This document shows positions 53,873 through 62,760 of a stretch of 64,000 nucleotides of DNA, piece after piece. Source of the stretch: Nitrosomonas oligotropha (GTDB lineage: Bacteria; Pseudomonadota; Gammaproteobacteria; Burkholderiales; Nitrosomonadaceae); NCBI RefSeq assembly GCF_009833085.1, contig NZ_QRBZ01000012.1, forward strand, positions 62,001 to 126,000, given 5' to 3'. Position numbers and translations under genes: made by a program. Position 1 is the stretch's first letter; every line of letters begins with the position of its first letter. The notes under the pieces were generated by a model. That model had not been told where the DNA came from, made no database searches, and worked only from the letters and a program-made list of their open reading frames with translations.

Positions 53873-55249
53873 TTATTCGCTGGAATGGGCAAATGTCGCT
53901 TGTCCGGCCAGCCAGACCAGAATCAATACCGGCAGACCCAATAATGCGGTGGCGATGAAGAAGCTTTCGTAACCGTAAGCGTCGACGAACTGGCCGCTGA
54001 AACCGGCAATGAATTTCGGCAACAGCAGCATCACCGAGCTGAATATCGCATATTGCGTCGCCGAATACGCCGAATTGGTCAGACCGGACAAGTAAGCGAT
54101 AAAAGCACTGGAGGCGATACCGGCGGAAAGATTGTCGGCCGAGATGGTAAACACCAGTCCGCTGACATCGTGGCCGCGTCCGGCGAGCCAGACAAACAGC
54201 AAATTGGTCGCGGCGGATAATACGGCGCCGAGAAACAGCGTGCGCATGACGCCGATTTTCGCCGTCAGCACGCCGCCGATCGCGGCTCCGGCGATCGTCA
54301 TGATCACGCCGTACACTTTGGAGATCGTGGCGACTTCGTCCTTGCTGTATCCCATGTCGACGTAGAACGGATTGCTCATGACGCCCATGACGACATCGGA
54401 AATGCGGTAGATCGCGATCAATCCCAGGATCAGTAACGCCTGCCGTCCATGCCGCACGATAAAATCGCGGAATGGCGCGATCAGCGCACCGTACAGCCAC
54501 ACCAGCAGGTTGCCGATGCGTGCAGGCAACTGCCATTTTGCGATAGCTTGCCGCGCGATTTTTTCATTGTCGGAAATCAACCGGCTGTAAGGCACATCCG
54601 GTTCGCGGATGATCAACGTCGTAATCATTCCAACCGCCATGCTGACCGCCATGACCAAATAGGCGAAGCGCCACGGTGCGTGGTCGTAAGTATCGGCCGT
54701 TGTATCAATCGCGGCGGCGATCCACAGCACACCGGCGGAAGCCAGGATCATCGCGATGCGGTAACCGGCTTGATAAGTCGCGGCCATTGCACCCTGCAAT
54801 TCCACTGCGACCGCTTCGATGCGATAGGCATCCAGTGCGATGTCCTGGGTTGCCGAGGCAAACGCTACCGCGAGCGCAAAAAATACCAAATGCGTCAGAT
54901 TGGCGGCCGGGTCGGTCACGGCCATGCCCATCAGCGCGCAGGTAATGACGATTTGCGACAGCAACAGCCAGGCGCGACGGCGGCCCAGCCAGCGTGTCAG
55001 CAACGGCAGCGACATGCGATCGACCAGCGGAGACCACAGCCATTTAAAGCTGTACGCCAGCCCGATCCAGCTCAAGTAGCCGATGGTGGCGCGATCGATG
55101 CCCGCTTCGCGCAGCCAGAACGACAACGTGCCCATGATCAGCAGCAGCGGCAGTCCGGCGGAAAATCCCAGCGACAGCATGCCAAGCACGCGCGGGTGCG
55201 TGTAAACCCGCAGCGCCTGCAACCAGCTGGACGGTGCTTGAGCGGTCAT
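53873..55249 (-). CDS. ampG: AmpG-like muropeptide permease
   Basis: The 458-residue MFS protein imports GlcNAc-anhydroMurNAc peptides for recycling. It has 12 to 14 membrane helices; the markers are GFSAGLPLLLIMGTLSFWLREAGI, YSFKWLWSPLVDR and SATQDIALDAYRIE. The ATG at 55247-55249 overlaps the xth stop. Together with anmK it completes the uptake and phosphorylation steps of wall recycling in this window. Confidence 0.92.
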   Translation of the reverse strand: MTAQAPSSWLQALRVYTHPRVLGMLSLGFSAGLPLLLIMGTLSFWLREAGIDRATIGYLSWIGLAYSFKWLWSPLVDRMSLPLLTRWLGRRRAWLLLSQIVITCALMGMAVTDPAANLTHLVFFALAVAFASATQDIALDAYRIEAVAVELQGAMAATYQAGYRIAMILASAGVLWIAAAIDTTADTYDHAPWRFAYLVMAVSMAVGMITTLIIREPDVPYSRLISDNEKIARQAIAKWQLPARIGNLLVWLYGALIAPFRDFIVRHGRQALLILGLIAIYRISDVVMGVMSNPFYVDMGYSKDEVATISKVYGVIMTIAGAAIGGVLTAKIGVMRTLFLGAVLSAATNLLFVWLAGRGHDVSGLVFTISADNLSAGIASSAFIAYLSGLTNSAYSATQYAIFSSVMLLLPKFIAGFSGQFVDAYGYESFFIATALLGLPVLILVWLAGQATFAHSSE

Positions 55250-56019
55250 AACAAATGGTCGTAATCGACGATCAGCGGCGCATGATCGGAGAAGCGCTCG
55301 TCTTTGAATATTGAGGTGCTGCGCGCTGTTTGCGCGATGGCTGGTGTGGCGATCTGATAATCGATGCGCCACCCGACATTTTTCGCCCAAGCCTGGCCGC
55401 GATTCGACCACCAGGTGTACTGATCGGGCTCGGTGTTCAAGCGGCGGAATACATCGACAAAACCGATTTCATCGAACACATTCGTTAACCAGGCCCGTTC
55501 TTCCGGCAGGAAGCCGGAATTTTTCTGGTTTGAGCGCCAATTCTTCAAATCGATTTCCTTGTGCGCGATATTCCAGTCGCCGCATAAAATCAATTCGCGC
55601 CCGCTGGCCATCAGGCTTTGCAGTACCGGATAAAATTTCTCCATAAAGTAGAATTTTGCCACCTGCCGGTGCTCGCCGCTGGAGCCGGACGGCAGGTAAA
55701 GCGACACGATGCTCAGATTGCCGAAATCCGCTTGCAGATAGCGCCCTTCAATATCGATATCCGCAACACCAACACCTTCGATGACGCGATCCGGTTTTTT
55801 GCGTGTATAAATGCCCACGCCGCTATAGCCTTTCTGCTCGGCGCAATGAAAATAACCGTGATAATCGTCCGGTGCTTGCATCTCGGCGGAGAGATCGGGC
55901 AACTGCGCTTTCAACTCCTGCACGCACACCACATCCGCCGTTTGCTGGGCCAGCCAGGGGAAAAAGCCTTTTTTCGCGGCGGCGCGGATGCCATTGAGGT
56001 TAAGCGTTATAATTTGCAT
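55246..56019 (-). CDS. xth: Exodeoxyribonuclease III
   Basis: The 257-residue AP endonuclease/3'-exonuclease of base-excision repair. Metal and catalytic residues are visible in [26 protein letters not shown] (Glu), [12 protein letters not shown] (Asp, Asn) and [13 protein letters not shown] (Asp-His). Start ATG 56017-56019. It diverges from pyrE over 27 bases, so promoters overlap the two 5' ends. Confidence 0.93.
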   Translation of the reverse strand: MQIITLNLNGIRAAAKKGFFPWLAQQTADVVCVQELKAQLPDLSAEMQAPDDYHGYFHCAEQKGYSGVGIYTRKKPDRVIEGVGVADIDIEGRYLQADFGNLSIVSLYLPSGSSGEHRQVAKFYFMEKFYPVLQSLMASGRELILCGDWNIAHKEIDLKNWRSNQKNSGFLPEERAWLTNVFDEIGFVDVFRRLNTEPDQYTWWSNRGQAWAKNVGWRIDYQIATPAIAQTARSTSIFKDERFSDHAPLIVDYDHLL

Positions 56020-56046
56020 CTTTTTTATTTCGGGATGGTTAAGTGT

Positions 56047-56691
56047 ATGTCCGATTTCCGGCAAGCTTTCATTCAATTCGCCATCGAGCGCAACGTGCTG
56101 TGTTTTGGCGAATTTAAAACCAAAGCGGGGCGCATGTCACCGTATTTTTTTAACGCAGGACTCTTCAACGATGGCGATGCCTTACGCAAACTTGGGCAAT
56201 TTTACGCCAAAGCGATCGTCGATGCCGAGCTTCCGTTCGATACCCTGTTCGGTCCCGCTTATAAAGGTATTCCGCTGGTCAGCACCATCGCTATCGCGCT
56301 GGCGGAAATGGGCATGAATTATCCATTCTGTTTCAACCGTAAGGAGGCCAAGGATCATGGCGAAGGCGGCGTGCTGGTCGGCGCGCCGATGCAAGGCCGT
56401 GTACTGATCGTCGACGATGTCATCTCCGCCGGTACCTCGGTGCGCGAATCGGTCGAACTGATCAAAGCTGCCAACGCAACGCCCGGCGGCGTCGTGATCG
56501 CGCTCGACCGCATGGAACGCGGTACCGGCGAATTATCGGCGGTGCAGGAAGTGCAGCAGACGCACGGTCTGACGGTCACGCCGATCATTGATCTGGATGA
56601 TCTGGTCGCTTATTTGCACCATCACCCGGAACTGGCGCAGCACTTGCAGGCAGTGCAACGCTACCGGGATCAATATGGCGCGAATTATTAA
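56047..56691 (+). CDS. pyrE: Orotate phosphoribosyltransferase
   Basis: The 214-residue enzyme converts orotate and PRPP to OMP in pyrimidine synthesis. The PRPP site is [17 protein letters not shown]; the flexible loop is [13 protein letters not shown]. The ATG at 56047 gives the normal N-terminus [20 protein letters not shown]; the frame runs far upstream through xth but that part is a shadow. Confidence 0.95.
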   Translation: MSDFRQAFIQFAIERNVLCFGEFKTKAGRMSPYFFNAGLFNDGDALRKLGQFYAKAIVDAELPFDTLFGPAYKGIPLVSTIAIALAEMGMNYPFCFNRKEAKDHGEGGVLVGAPMQGRVLIVDDVISAGTSVRESVELIKAANATPGGVVIALDRMERGTGELSAVQEVQQTHGLTVTPIIDLDDLVAYLHHHPELAQHLQAVQRYRDQYGANY

Positions 56692-56717
56692 ACTTTTTTG
56701 ATCGTTTGTTACAAAGT

Positions 56718-56746
56718 TTGACTCAGCATTCTTCTTTCGTTACATT
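56718..56746 (+). promoter_or_regulatory. Promoter of the second PEP-CTERM gene
   Basis: TTGACT (56718-56723), 17 bases, TACATT (56741-56746). The ATG lies 55 bases further. Confidence 0.6.
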
Positions 56747-56801
56747 AACTTCCAGCAACAAAGTGTTTATTTTTAAAAAACTTTCCAATGGGAGCGTTTC
56801 A

Positions 56802-57416
56802 ATGAAAAAAACCATCGTTAGTGCGTCTATGATGTTGTGTTTATTGGTCGGCGCCTCGGCCCAAGCGGCGGTTACGCTGTATACATCGCAAGCCGCTTAT
56901 TTGGCGGCCGTGGGAGCGACAACCACCTATATCGACTTTGCCGGATCGCCAGCCGCCACTGTCGGCGGCGGCAGTTTTAGCGCTGCGGTCACGTTCGGCA
57001 CCTGCGACCTCGGACTGGCAAGTTGCAGTTCCAGCGTGTTTCATAACAGCGATGGCATCACCGATACCGGCGGCGTTGCTGCAATCAATTTTGTCGCAGC
57101 GGTCGGCGGCCACTTTACCAATCCGGTACACGCTTTTGCTTTTAACTACATCAGCGGCGGCATGGACTCCATCGAATTGAACGGCTCGACGATCGTTTCG
57201 GTTGGCAGCACAACCTCGGGATTTGTCGGCATCGTATCGACGGACCCCATTGACGGCTTTGTCGGACTCAATTACATTTTTCCATCCACTGGCGGCCGTG
57301 ACCGCTATTTCATCGACGATTTCTACATCAACCCGGTGCCGGAACCCGGCGTCTGGGCGATGCTGCTTGCCGGTTTGGGCTTGTTAGGATTCAGCGTGGC
57401 CAGAACCCGCGGATAG
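56802..57416 (+). CDS. PEP-CTERM sorted exported protein
   Basis: A 204-residue protein with a signal peptide (residues 1-23, ending ASAQA) and a C-terminal tail NPVPEPGVWAMLLAGLGLLGF-SVARTRG. ATG 56802 follows GGGAG; an upstream in-frame start lacks a site. The body is Gly/Ser/Thr-rich beta (TYIDFAGSPAATVGGGSF, GMDSIELNGSTIVSV). Two Cys flank a small loop (TCDLGLASCSSS). It is probably processed by an exosortase and placed at the cell surface. It is unrelated in sequence to the one at 24.5 kb apart from the tail. Confidence 0.87.
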   Translation: MKKTIVSASMMLCLLVGASAQAAVTLYTSQAAYLAAVGATTTYIDFAGSPAATVGGGSFSAAVTFGTCDLGLASCSSSVFHNSDGITDTGGVAAINFVAAVGGHFTNPVHAFAFNYISGGMDSIELNGSTIVSVGSTTSGFVGIVSTDPIDGFVGLNYIFPSTGGRDRYFIDDFYINPVPEPGVWAMLLAGLGLLGFSVARTRG

Positions 57417-57437
57417 GTTTTAGTTTTTGAATCGAGT

Positions 57438-57478
57438 GGAGTCAGAGGCTGTTTAGATGGTTTCTGGCTCCATTTTCA
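57438..57478 (+). terminator. Terminator after the second PEP-CTERM gene
   Basis: GGAGTCAGA (57438-57446) pairs with TCTGGCTCC (57463-57471, one G-T pair), followed by ATTTTCATT. Weaker T run than the others. Confidence 0.55.
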
Positions 57479-57570
57479 TTCTATTGAGCCAACCACGAAA
57501 AGATGATTTGTGGATGGTTTTCTGCAGCAGAGTGATAGCCCACATCTGTGAGCCGTTTAGGGTAGCGTCA

Positions 57571-57599
57571 TTGAGTGTTATTATAGCGTGAATTAATGT
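57571..57599 (+). promoter_or_regulatory. Candidate promoter of the TA-NACHT unit
   Basis: TTGAGT (57571-57576), 17 bases, TAATGT (57594-57599), 27 bases upstream of the antitoxin ATG. TA operons are usually autoregulated at this position, but no clear palindrome is seen. Confidence 0.45.
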
Positions 57600-57626
57600 A
57601 ACCGATTTGCAGGGTAGGTAGTAACG

Positions 57627-57854
57627 ATGAATTCAAAAAAAATGATCGAAGAAATTACCGCACTTCCAGTAGAAGAACGCGTGATGATCATCGATTCACT
57701 GCTTCGCAGTCTCAATCAACCAGAATCCGAAATTGACAAAAAATGGATTGAAGTTGCTCACCAACGCTTGATGGAAATGCGCGCCGGATCTGTAGGTACA
57801 GCGATACCGGGCAATGAAGTCTTTGACAGGGTCTGGCAGCGATTTCAAAAATGA
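57627..57854 (+). CDS. Antitoxin of the addiction-module (TIGR02574-type) family
   Basis: A 75-residue protein with the pattern of putative addiction-module components: ITALPVEERVMIIDSLLRSLN and a C-terminal DRVWQRFQK. It should bind and neutralise the downstream RelE/ParE-like toxin. Its stop overlaps the toxin start by four bases (ATGA). An AGGTAG-like site is present. Confidence 0.82.
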   Translation: MNSKKMIEEITALPVEERVMIIDSLLRSLNQPESEIDKKWIEVAHQRLMEMRAGSVGTAIPGNEVFDRVWQRFQK

Positions 57855-58141
57855 GCTACTGGTTTCATCCTGATGCGGAAAGCGAATTTAGACAAGCGAT
57901 CGACTATTACGAGGAAATTGAAACCGGACTTGGTTATGATTTCGCCATCGAAGTATATGCAACGATACAACGCTCGCTTATTTATCCGAACGCATGGCCT
58001 GTTTTGGAAGCTGATATCCGGCGTTGCCTGGTCAGGCGTTTCCCGTACGGTGTTTTGTATTCAATTGAGCCCAGTGGACTGTTCATTTTGGCCATTATGA
58101 ACCTGCATCGTGATCCGGATTATTGGAAGCATCGCAGGTAG
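57851..58141 (+). CDS. RelE/ParE-family toxin
   Basis: A 96-residue protein of the RelE/ParE fold: FHPDAESEFRQAIDYYEEIETGLGYDF at the start and IRRCLVRRFPYGVLYSI then LAIMNLHRDPDYWKHR at the end. Members inhibit gyrase (ParE) or cut mRNA on ribosomes (RelE). The charged C-terminus looks more ParE-like, but the type is not certain. It overlaps the antitoxin by four bases and lies 43 bases before the NACHT gene. Confidence 0.85.
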   Translation: MSYWFHPDAESEFRQAIDYYEEIETGLGYDFAIEVYATIQRSLIYPNAWPVLEADIRRCLVRRFPYGVLYSIEPSGLFILAIMNLHRDPDYWKHRR

Positions 58142-58184
58142 CATAATCTATTTCAAAATAGCGTTTGATCATAGGGAGAGCGAA

Positions 58185-61040
58185 GTGGAAATATGGTTGG
58201 TAATTTTGTTGATTGCCATATTAACTATGGTTACTGCTCTTTTCTGGATGCGATGGCGAATGCGCGTTTCGAAAGGAAGATTTGCACTTACAACAGTAAC
58301 CACTCTTTCAACAATCCTCCTTGCTTTTCTTACGACAACTTCTGCTGGAATTCCATCGAAGGTGTTGTCTCAGTTCTTCAAACTTGATTTAAATGATACA
58401 ACGTTAACTTTTATTACAGCTTCTTTGACAGTAATTGTCTGTTTCTTTATCTATCGATTTGCCAAAACGGCAGTAATAAACTGGGAGGCTCCGCAGCGTG
58501 TATCCGAAGTTAAGCTTGCAGAGGAAGATTCGCAAAATGACATCATCAGACTTGCAGCTAGTCAATTTAAGTTGCTGGTACAAAGACAATCTGATCCGAT
58601 TGCCAGTGAGTATGCAAAGTCTTGGGATCGCCGGTTTTCGGAATCGCCAAAATCTGTTGAAACAAGACTCTTATTAAAAGATTTATTTCATGCATGTATA
58701 CGAGAAACAAATATTCCCGAGGAAGGTTGGCGAGACACCGGAAAATTTTGGGTTGGAGAGATTTATGTTGGAGTTGGAAATAAGCTCGAACCATTAATTG
58801 TTTTAATTTTTGAAGAAACACCGACTCTAAAAAACGTATCGGAACGTATTAAGCAACTATTCGAAAAAGAATCACATAATTCGGATATTCATTTATATGG
58901 ATTGTATTTCTCTGAAGAAGATAAAGAAGAAATCTCAGGAGCCCATGAAATTGAAGGCATAAAGATCAGTTTCTTATCTTCCCGAGAAATGATTTTTAAT
59001 AGCCTCGACTTAAAGAATTATGCTCGAGCCTTACTAAAAACATTCAGAACTACTCAAGCTGGCGGAACTGAGGCAACGCTTGCAAATTCTTTTGTAGAAT
59101 TGAACGTGCATTCCAAAGGAGAAAATTCTGTTTCAAAACCACTTTCTGAAGTATTGAATACTTGGATACAGGAATCATCGAGGAGGCATTTAGCGATTAC
59201 AGGCGAGTATGGTCAAGGTAAAAGCACAGCGATGTTGCAGTATTGTTGTGATTGGGCTGAACGGTTCTTGCAAGAAAATCGGATCAATGAGCGTGTTCCA
59301 TTGTTAATTGAGTTGAGAGGGCGTAACCCATCAGAAACGGATCCACTCGCTTTTATATCGACTTGGTGCTCACGATATGCTCTTTTACCAGAGCAAGTAC
59401 TAAACCTGATCAAAACTGGCGATGCGATTGTTATTTTTGAGGGGTTCGATGAACTGAAGAATTCCGGACGTGCGTTTGAGCGTCATCAACACTTTAATGC
59501 GCTTTGGCGGCTTGCTTACCCCAAGACGAAGTTGATTTTTACAGGACGCCCTAATTTTTTCTTGGATGACCAAGAAGCAAATAGGACATTGAGAACAAGT
59601 GGACTAAAAGGTGCTGCAGGTGAGGCTTTTACTGAAATTTGGAATCTCGAGAAATTAAACATCGATCAAATAGAAATGGCCTGCCGTAGTTTTGAAAATC
59701 GGGTAAGAATTGGTATTGTCGATTCGATTAAGTGTCATCCCGAATTCATGGAAATTATTTCACGCCCATCAATGCTACCAGTAGTTGCAACGATTTGGGA
59801 TGAGATCGAAGGATTTAGAGAATCCGGCAGCGAATTGACTGGCGCGCTTCTCATTGAACGTTACCTGCAAGCGATCTATACACGCAAAGAGGCCGAGCTT
59901 GAACGGGACCGTGTGCAATATGGCGCTCCTTCGGGAGCTCGTTATCTTGTGCTGCCAAAGCCGGTTCGTGAATTGATGACGATATGCGTGGCGTGGAGAA
60001 TGTCGGGTCTTCAGGGACAAAACACCATTGCCAGAGTTGAAATTAGCAATATGGTGCGTGATATTTATGATGATCTTTTCGCTATTGCAAAAGCAAATAA
60101 AATTGCACCTGTAATTACCGACGGATTAATGGAATTCGAGCGACGCCATGCGGATGAAACGTTGGCCGACAAGATTGAAATCATTACATCCGAAATCTGC
60201 AGCGCCGGATTGCTTGTACCAGATCCGGCGGGTGGTAACACAAACTTGCGATACCCGCATAAACAGTTTTATGAATACCTTATCTGTAAAGGGTTTTGTA
60301 TTGTTAGGATCGCTCGTGATAATCCAGCAGCAAAATTAATTCTCAAGTCCTCAGATCAAAAGAATCCCTATGAGAGACTGATAAATGAAGTGAACTCTAT
60401 TTCTTATTTAGCTGAATGTATTGGAAGCAGTATTTCGGAAATATTTTATCTGCCTCATAAAATATTACTTAAAATAGATAGCTCTATTGAAATTCTAGCT
60501 ACTTTAATTACTAGAGTAATAATCCGAGTACTTAATCGATTCCGACCAAACACAGTTGACGTGAATGAAGAAGGGATAGCAAATTACCTTGATAGATTGG
60601 AACATACAGATGAACCTAGAAGGTTATGGTACGCAGTAATATTTTCAAGTTTTGTACCAGTTATACTTTTACTTATACTTGTACTATTTACAATTGATTT
60701 TTTAGAGTTTCTTAAGCCTGGCCGAGTAGCAGAAGTAACAGAAGAAAGTTTCATATTTGCCACAGCAGCATTTTCAATATTGGTGTTTACAAGCATGTTT
60801 GCAGGTACATTGACATTGAGATTAGGCTCTTTTGCTTTCATCGAAGTCTATTATCGATTCCTAATAGTGCATTGGCGTAAGGCTAATCAGCGCCCCCAAA
60901 GCAAATGGAGCTATTTTTTTCTTTCAACAAGAACATTAACAGAAGGTCGAGTGCGGTTTCCGGACGGCCATAGAGAAGATCATTCGAAAATTGATAACTT
61001 TCTAGGTCCTGCTCAAGATTTTGGTGATATTCGAAAATGA
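58185..61040 (+). CDS. Membrane-anchored NACHT NTPase
   Basis: A 951-residue STAND protein. Three N-terminal membrane helices (about 3-22, 35-52, 74-92), a cytoplasmic domain of unknown fold (about 100-320), then NACHT: Walker A GEYGQGKST (340-348) and Walker B AIVIFEGFDEL (414-424), with LIFTGRPNFF following. A helical domain carries YLVLPKPVRELMTICVAWRM and RYPHKQFYEYLICKGF. Two more helices lie near the C-terminus (about 825-850, 870-895). Bacterial NACHT proteins include phage-defence factors. The GTG at 58185 follows AGGGAG; an earlier frame opening overlaps the toxin and is rejected. The DNA is clearly A+T-rich, suggesting transfer. Confidence 0.83.
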   Translation: MEIWLVILLIAILTMVTALFWMRWRMRVSKGRFALTTVTTLSTILLAFLTTTSAGIPSKVLSQFFKLDLNDTTLTFITASLTVIVCFFIYRFAKTAVINWEAPQRVSEVKLAEEDSQNDIIRLAASQFKLLVQRQSDPIASEYAKSWDRRFSESPKSVETRLLLKDLFHACIRETNIPEEGWRDTGKFWVGEIYVGVGNKLEPLIVLIFEETPTLKNVSERIKQLFEKESHNSDIHLYGLYFSEEDKEEISGAHEIEGIKISFLSSREMIFNSLDLKNYARALLKTFRTTQAGGTEATLANSFVELNVHSKGENSVSKPLSEVLNTWIQESSRRHLAITGEYGQGKSTAMLQYCCDWAERFLQENRINERVPLLIELRGRNPSETDPLAFISTWCSRYALLPEQVLNLIKTGDAIVIFEGFDELKNSGRAFERHQHFNALWRLAYPKTKLIFTGRPNFFLDDQEANRTLRTSGLKGAAGEAFTEIWNLEKLNIDQIEMACRSFENRVRIGIVDSIKCHPEFMEIISRPSMLPVVATIWDEIEGFRESGSELTGALLIERYLQAIYTRKEAELERDRVQYGAPSGARYLVLPKPVRELMTICVAWRMSGLQGQNTIARVEISNMVRDIYDDLFAIAKANKIAPVITDGLMEFERRHADETLADKIEIITSEICSAGLLVPDPAGGNTNLRYPHKQFYEYLICKGFCIVRIARDNPAAKLILKSSDQKNPYERLINEVNSISYLAECIGSSISEIFYLPHKILLKIDSSIEILATLITRVIIRVLNRFRPNTVDVNEEGIANYLDRLEHTDEPRRLWYAVIFSSFVPVILLLILVLFTIDFLEFLKPGRVAEVTEESFIFATAAFSILVFTSMFAGTLTLRLGSFAFIEVYYRFLIVHWRKANQRPQSKWSYFFLSTRTLTEGRVRFPDGHREDHSKIDNFLGPAQDFGDIRK

Positions 61041-61050
61041 AGTTACCGAA

Positions 61051-61809
61051 ATGTTGAAAAGGTTTGTCGTGTTAAAGCAATATTTAGCCGCAATCACTAT
61101 TGCGATGTTATCCGGTTGTGCAATCCTGCAACTCTATCCAGCAAGCCTACATGACCCCTCCACCGCCTACACTCGCGCAGTCATAGACGCGGCAGTAGCG
61201 GAGGAAAGTGAAATCAATGAGCGGTTATTTGCGATTCATCGGGATAACAAGGATTTGAAGTGGTGGTTTGGCAAAGTGTTGATGGTGACCTGGAAAAGTG
61301 CGGATGATTTCGAAAAATACATCAAGAACCAGACGCATACGGCACCGCAGGAGAAGTATGTGACTTGGGTGACGGCGGCGCCGCAGTTGCAGGCGTTTTG
61401 CCGGGATTTCGTCAAGAATAATCCGCATGGGGATCTCAATCAGAGGCTGAAGCAATATTTGGGGCTCAATCCGGATTGGCATTACGAGGTGTTTATCGAG
61501 TTGTGGGTCGATCCGGCGGATGTGTTCCGGCCTTGTGCCGATCCGGAGATTGACGATGGCAGTTGTCAGCTCAAATTTGCCGAAGACAAAGTTCCAGCGG
61601 TGAAGAACATCGCTGATTATCCGGCTTTCTATAAGAACCTCTATTTCAATGATTTCCGCTACCGTCCCGGCGTGCCGTGGACCGGGCTGGGTTACACCTA
61701 CGACTGGGGTAATCCGGCAGGCCGTGTCGGCGCGAGTGAGTATATTCTCAGTCCGAACTCACCGTATCAAATCGAGCGGGTCGTGGAGACGGCCGAGTAT
61801 TGCCGCTAA
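61051..61809 (+). CDS. Lipoprotein of unknown function
   Basis: A 252-residue protein starting at ATG 61051. The signal peptide ends in the lipobox MLSGC (Cys at about 23). The mature part is Trp/Pro/Tyr-rich: KWWFGKVLMVTWKSADDF, WVTAAPQLQAFC, HYEVFIELWVDPADVF and a tail YNFNDFR-type region with GVPWTGLGYTYDWGNPAG. Three or four Cys may pair. It resembles no family I can name. The gene is 10 bases beyond the NACHT stop, yet its G+C returns to normal, so it may belong to the host background. Confidence 0.72.
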   Translation: MLKRFVVLKQYLAAITIAMLSGCAILQLYPASLHDPSTAYTRAVIDAAVAEESEINERLFAIHRDNKDLKWWFGKVLMVTWKSADDFEKYIKNQTHTAPQEKYVTWVTAAPQLQAFCRDFVKNNPHGDLNQRLKQYLGLNPDWHYEVFIELWVDPADVFRPCADPEIDDGSCQLKFAEDKVPAVKNIADYPAFYKNLYFNDFRYRPGVPWTGLGYTYDWGNPAGRVGASEYILSPNSPYQIERVVETAEYCR

Positions 61810-61839
61810 TATTCGCCTGAACATAATGATAACGGTATC

Positions 61840-61858
61840 AAGAACTATTATCGTTTTT
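61840..61858 (+). promoter_or_regulatory. Weak Fur-like site upstream of bfr
   Basis: The segment shares TATTATCGTTTT with the Fur box at tonB and matches the Fur consensus at 11 of 19 positions. It lies 17 bases upstream of the bfr -35, where bound Fur could activate or compete. The neighbouring GATAACGGTATC adds partial symmetry. Weak evidence. Confidence 0.35.
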
Positions 61859-61874
61859 AATCAATAATTTGTTG

Positions 61875-61903
61875 TTGTTTTTGCATGCTCTGGCTCGTAT
61901 AAT
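61875..61903 (+). promoter_or_regulatory. Promoter of the bacterioferritin gene
   Basis: TTGTTT (61875-61880), 17 bases, TATAAT (61898-61903), a perfect -10. The ATG lies about 90 bases downstream. Confidence 0.65.
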
Positions 61904-61993
61904 GCCGGGTGTTTGCAAAATGCTTCACGGCTCTTGTCGCTTAAAAATCTGTCAAGAGCTGCCTGTCATCCAATCGCGTAAAGGAGCACCATC

Positions 61994-62461
61994 ATGAAAG
62001 GCAATCCCAAAATTATCGATTTGCTGAATAAACTGCTGGCCGAGGAACTGACGGCCATAGATCAATATTTCGCCCATTCGCGCATGTACGAAGATTGGGG
62101 ATTCAACAAGCTGTACGAACGGATCGATCACGAAATGAACGATGAGAAAGAACATGCGGATCACTTGGTGAAACGGATTCTGCTGCTCGAAGGTGTGCCG
62201 GTGATCGGCAACCGCAGCGCGTTGCGGATTGGCCGGGATGTGCCGGAGATGCTGCAAAACGATCTGAATCTGGAACGCTCCGTGATCAGCGCGTTACGCG
62301 ATGCCATCGCAATCTGCGAACAGGAGCGCGATTATCAAACGCGGGAAATTCTCGAGAACTTGCTGGCCGAAACCGAGGAGGATCATGCGCATTGGCTGGA
62401 ACAGCAATTGGGATTGATCAACCGGGTTGGGCTACAGAATTATTTGCAATCGCAGATGTGA
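61994..62461 (+). CDS. bfr: Bacterioferritin, subunit lacking the heme-ligand Met
   Basis: The 155-residue four-helix protein stores iron as a mineral in a 24-mer. The ferroxidase ligands of E. coli Bfr are kept: E18, E51, H54, E94 and, one residue later because of an insertion, E128 and H131. The heme ligand Met52 is replaced by Lys52 (NDEKEHADH). In species with two Bfr subunits, one often lacks this Met. GGAG sits eight bases before ATG 61994. A Fur-like site and a consensus promoter precede it. Confidence 0.92.
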   Translation: MKGNPKIIDLLNKLLAEELTAIDQYFAHSRMYEDWGFNKLYERIDHEMNDEKEHADHLVKRILLLEGVPVIGNRSALRIGRDVPEMLQNDLNLERSVISALRDAIAICEQERDYQTREILENLLAETEEDHAHWLEQQLGLINRVGLQNYLQSQM

Positions 62462-62760
62462 TTGCGGATGTATCGCCCATGACGTAAAGCAGTACAATCC
62501 GCGTCATGAGCGATGGCTTCAAGCCGGTCTCGTACTCACGAAATCACCACCGGCCAGGATTCGCCCGGCAGCCTGAGCAATAAATCCCGATCAACCGGCT
62601 GGCCGGTTGTTGCAAAGAATACCCTCTGAAACTTGTCATTGTTTGCGGAATCAGAAAAACGCATTCCGTGCTACGATTCCGCATATAATCACAACGTTAG
62701 TGCAGCTTAATCCACTATCGGCCGCAGCAATCCTCTTTTTTTATTACCAATTTTATTTGC
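62462..62760. other. Intergenic region before the MASE1 gene
   Basis: The 299 bases hold a palindrome CAACCGGC-TG-GCCGGTTG (62592-62609) that may form a hairpin. A frame starting at 62607 runs into the next gene in another phase and is a shadow. No promoter was placed. Confidence 0.4.

Noticed and set aside
53856-54536. N-terminal extension of zapE
   Set aside because: It reads through ampG in another phase; the ZapE-like sequence begins at 53855.
55618-56046. N-terminal extension of pyrE through xth
   Set aside because: The extension is antisense to exonuclease III; normal PyrE starts at 56047.
57480-57570. Remnant of an insertion sequence end near the TA genes
   Set aside because: Short GAGCCAACCA-like strings are not a convincing inverted repeat and no transposase fragment is visible.
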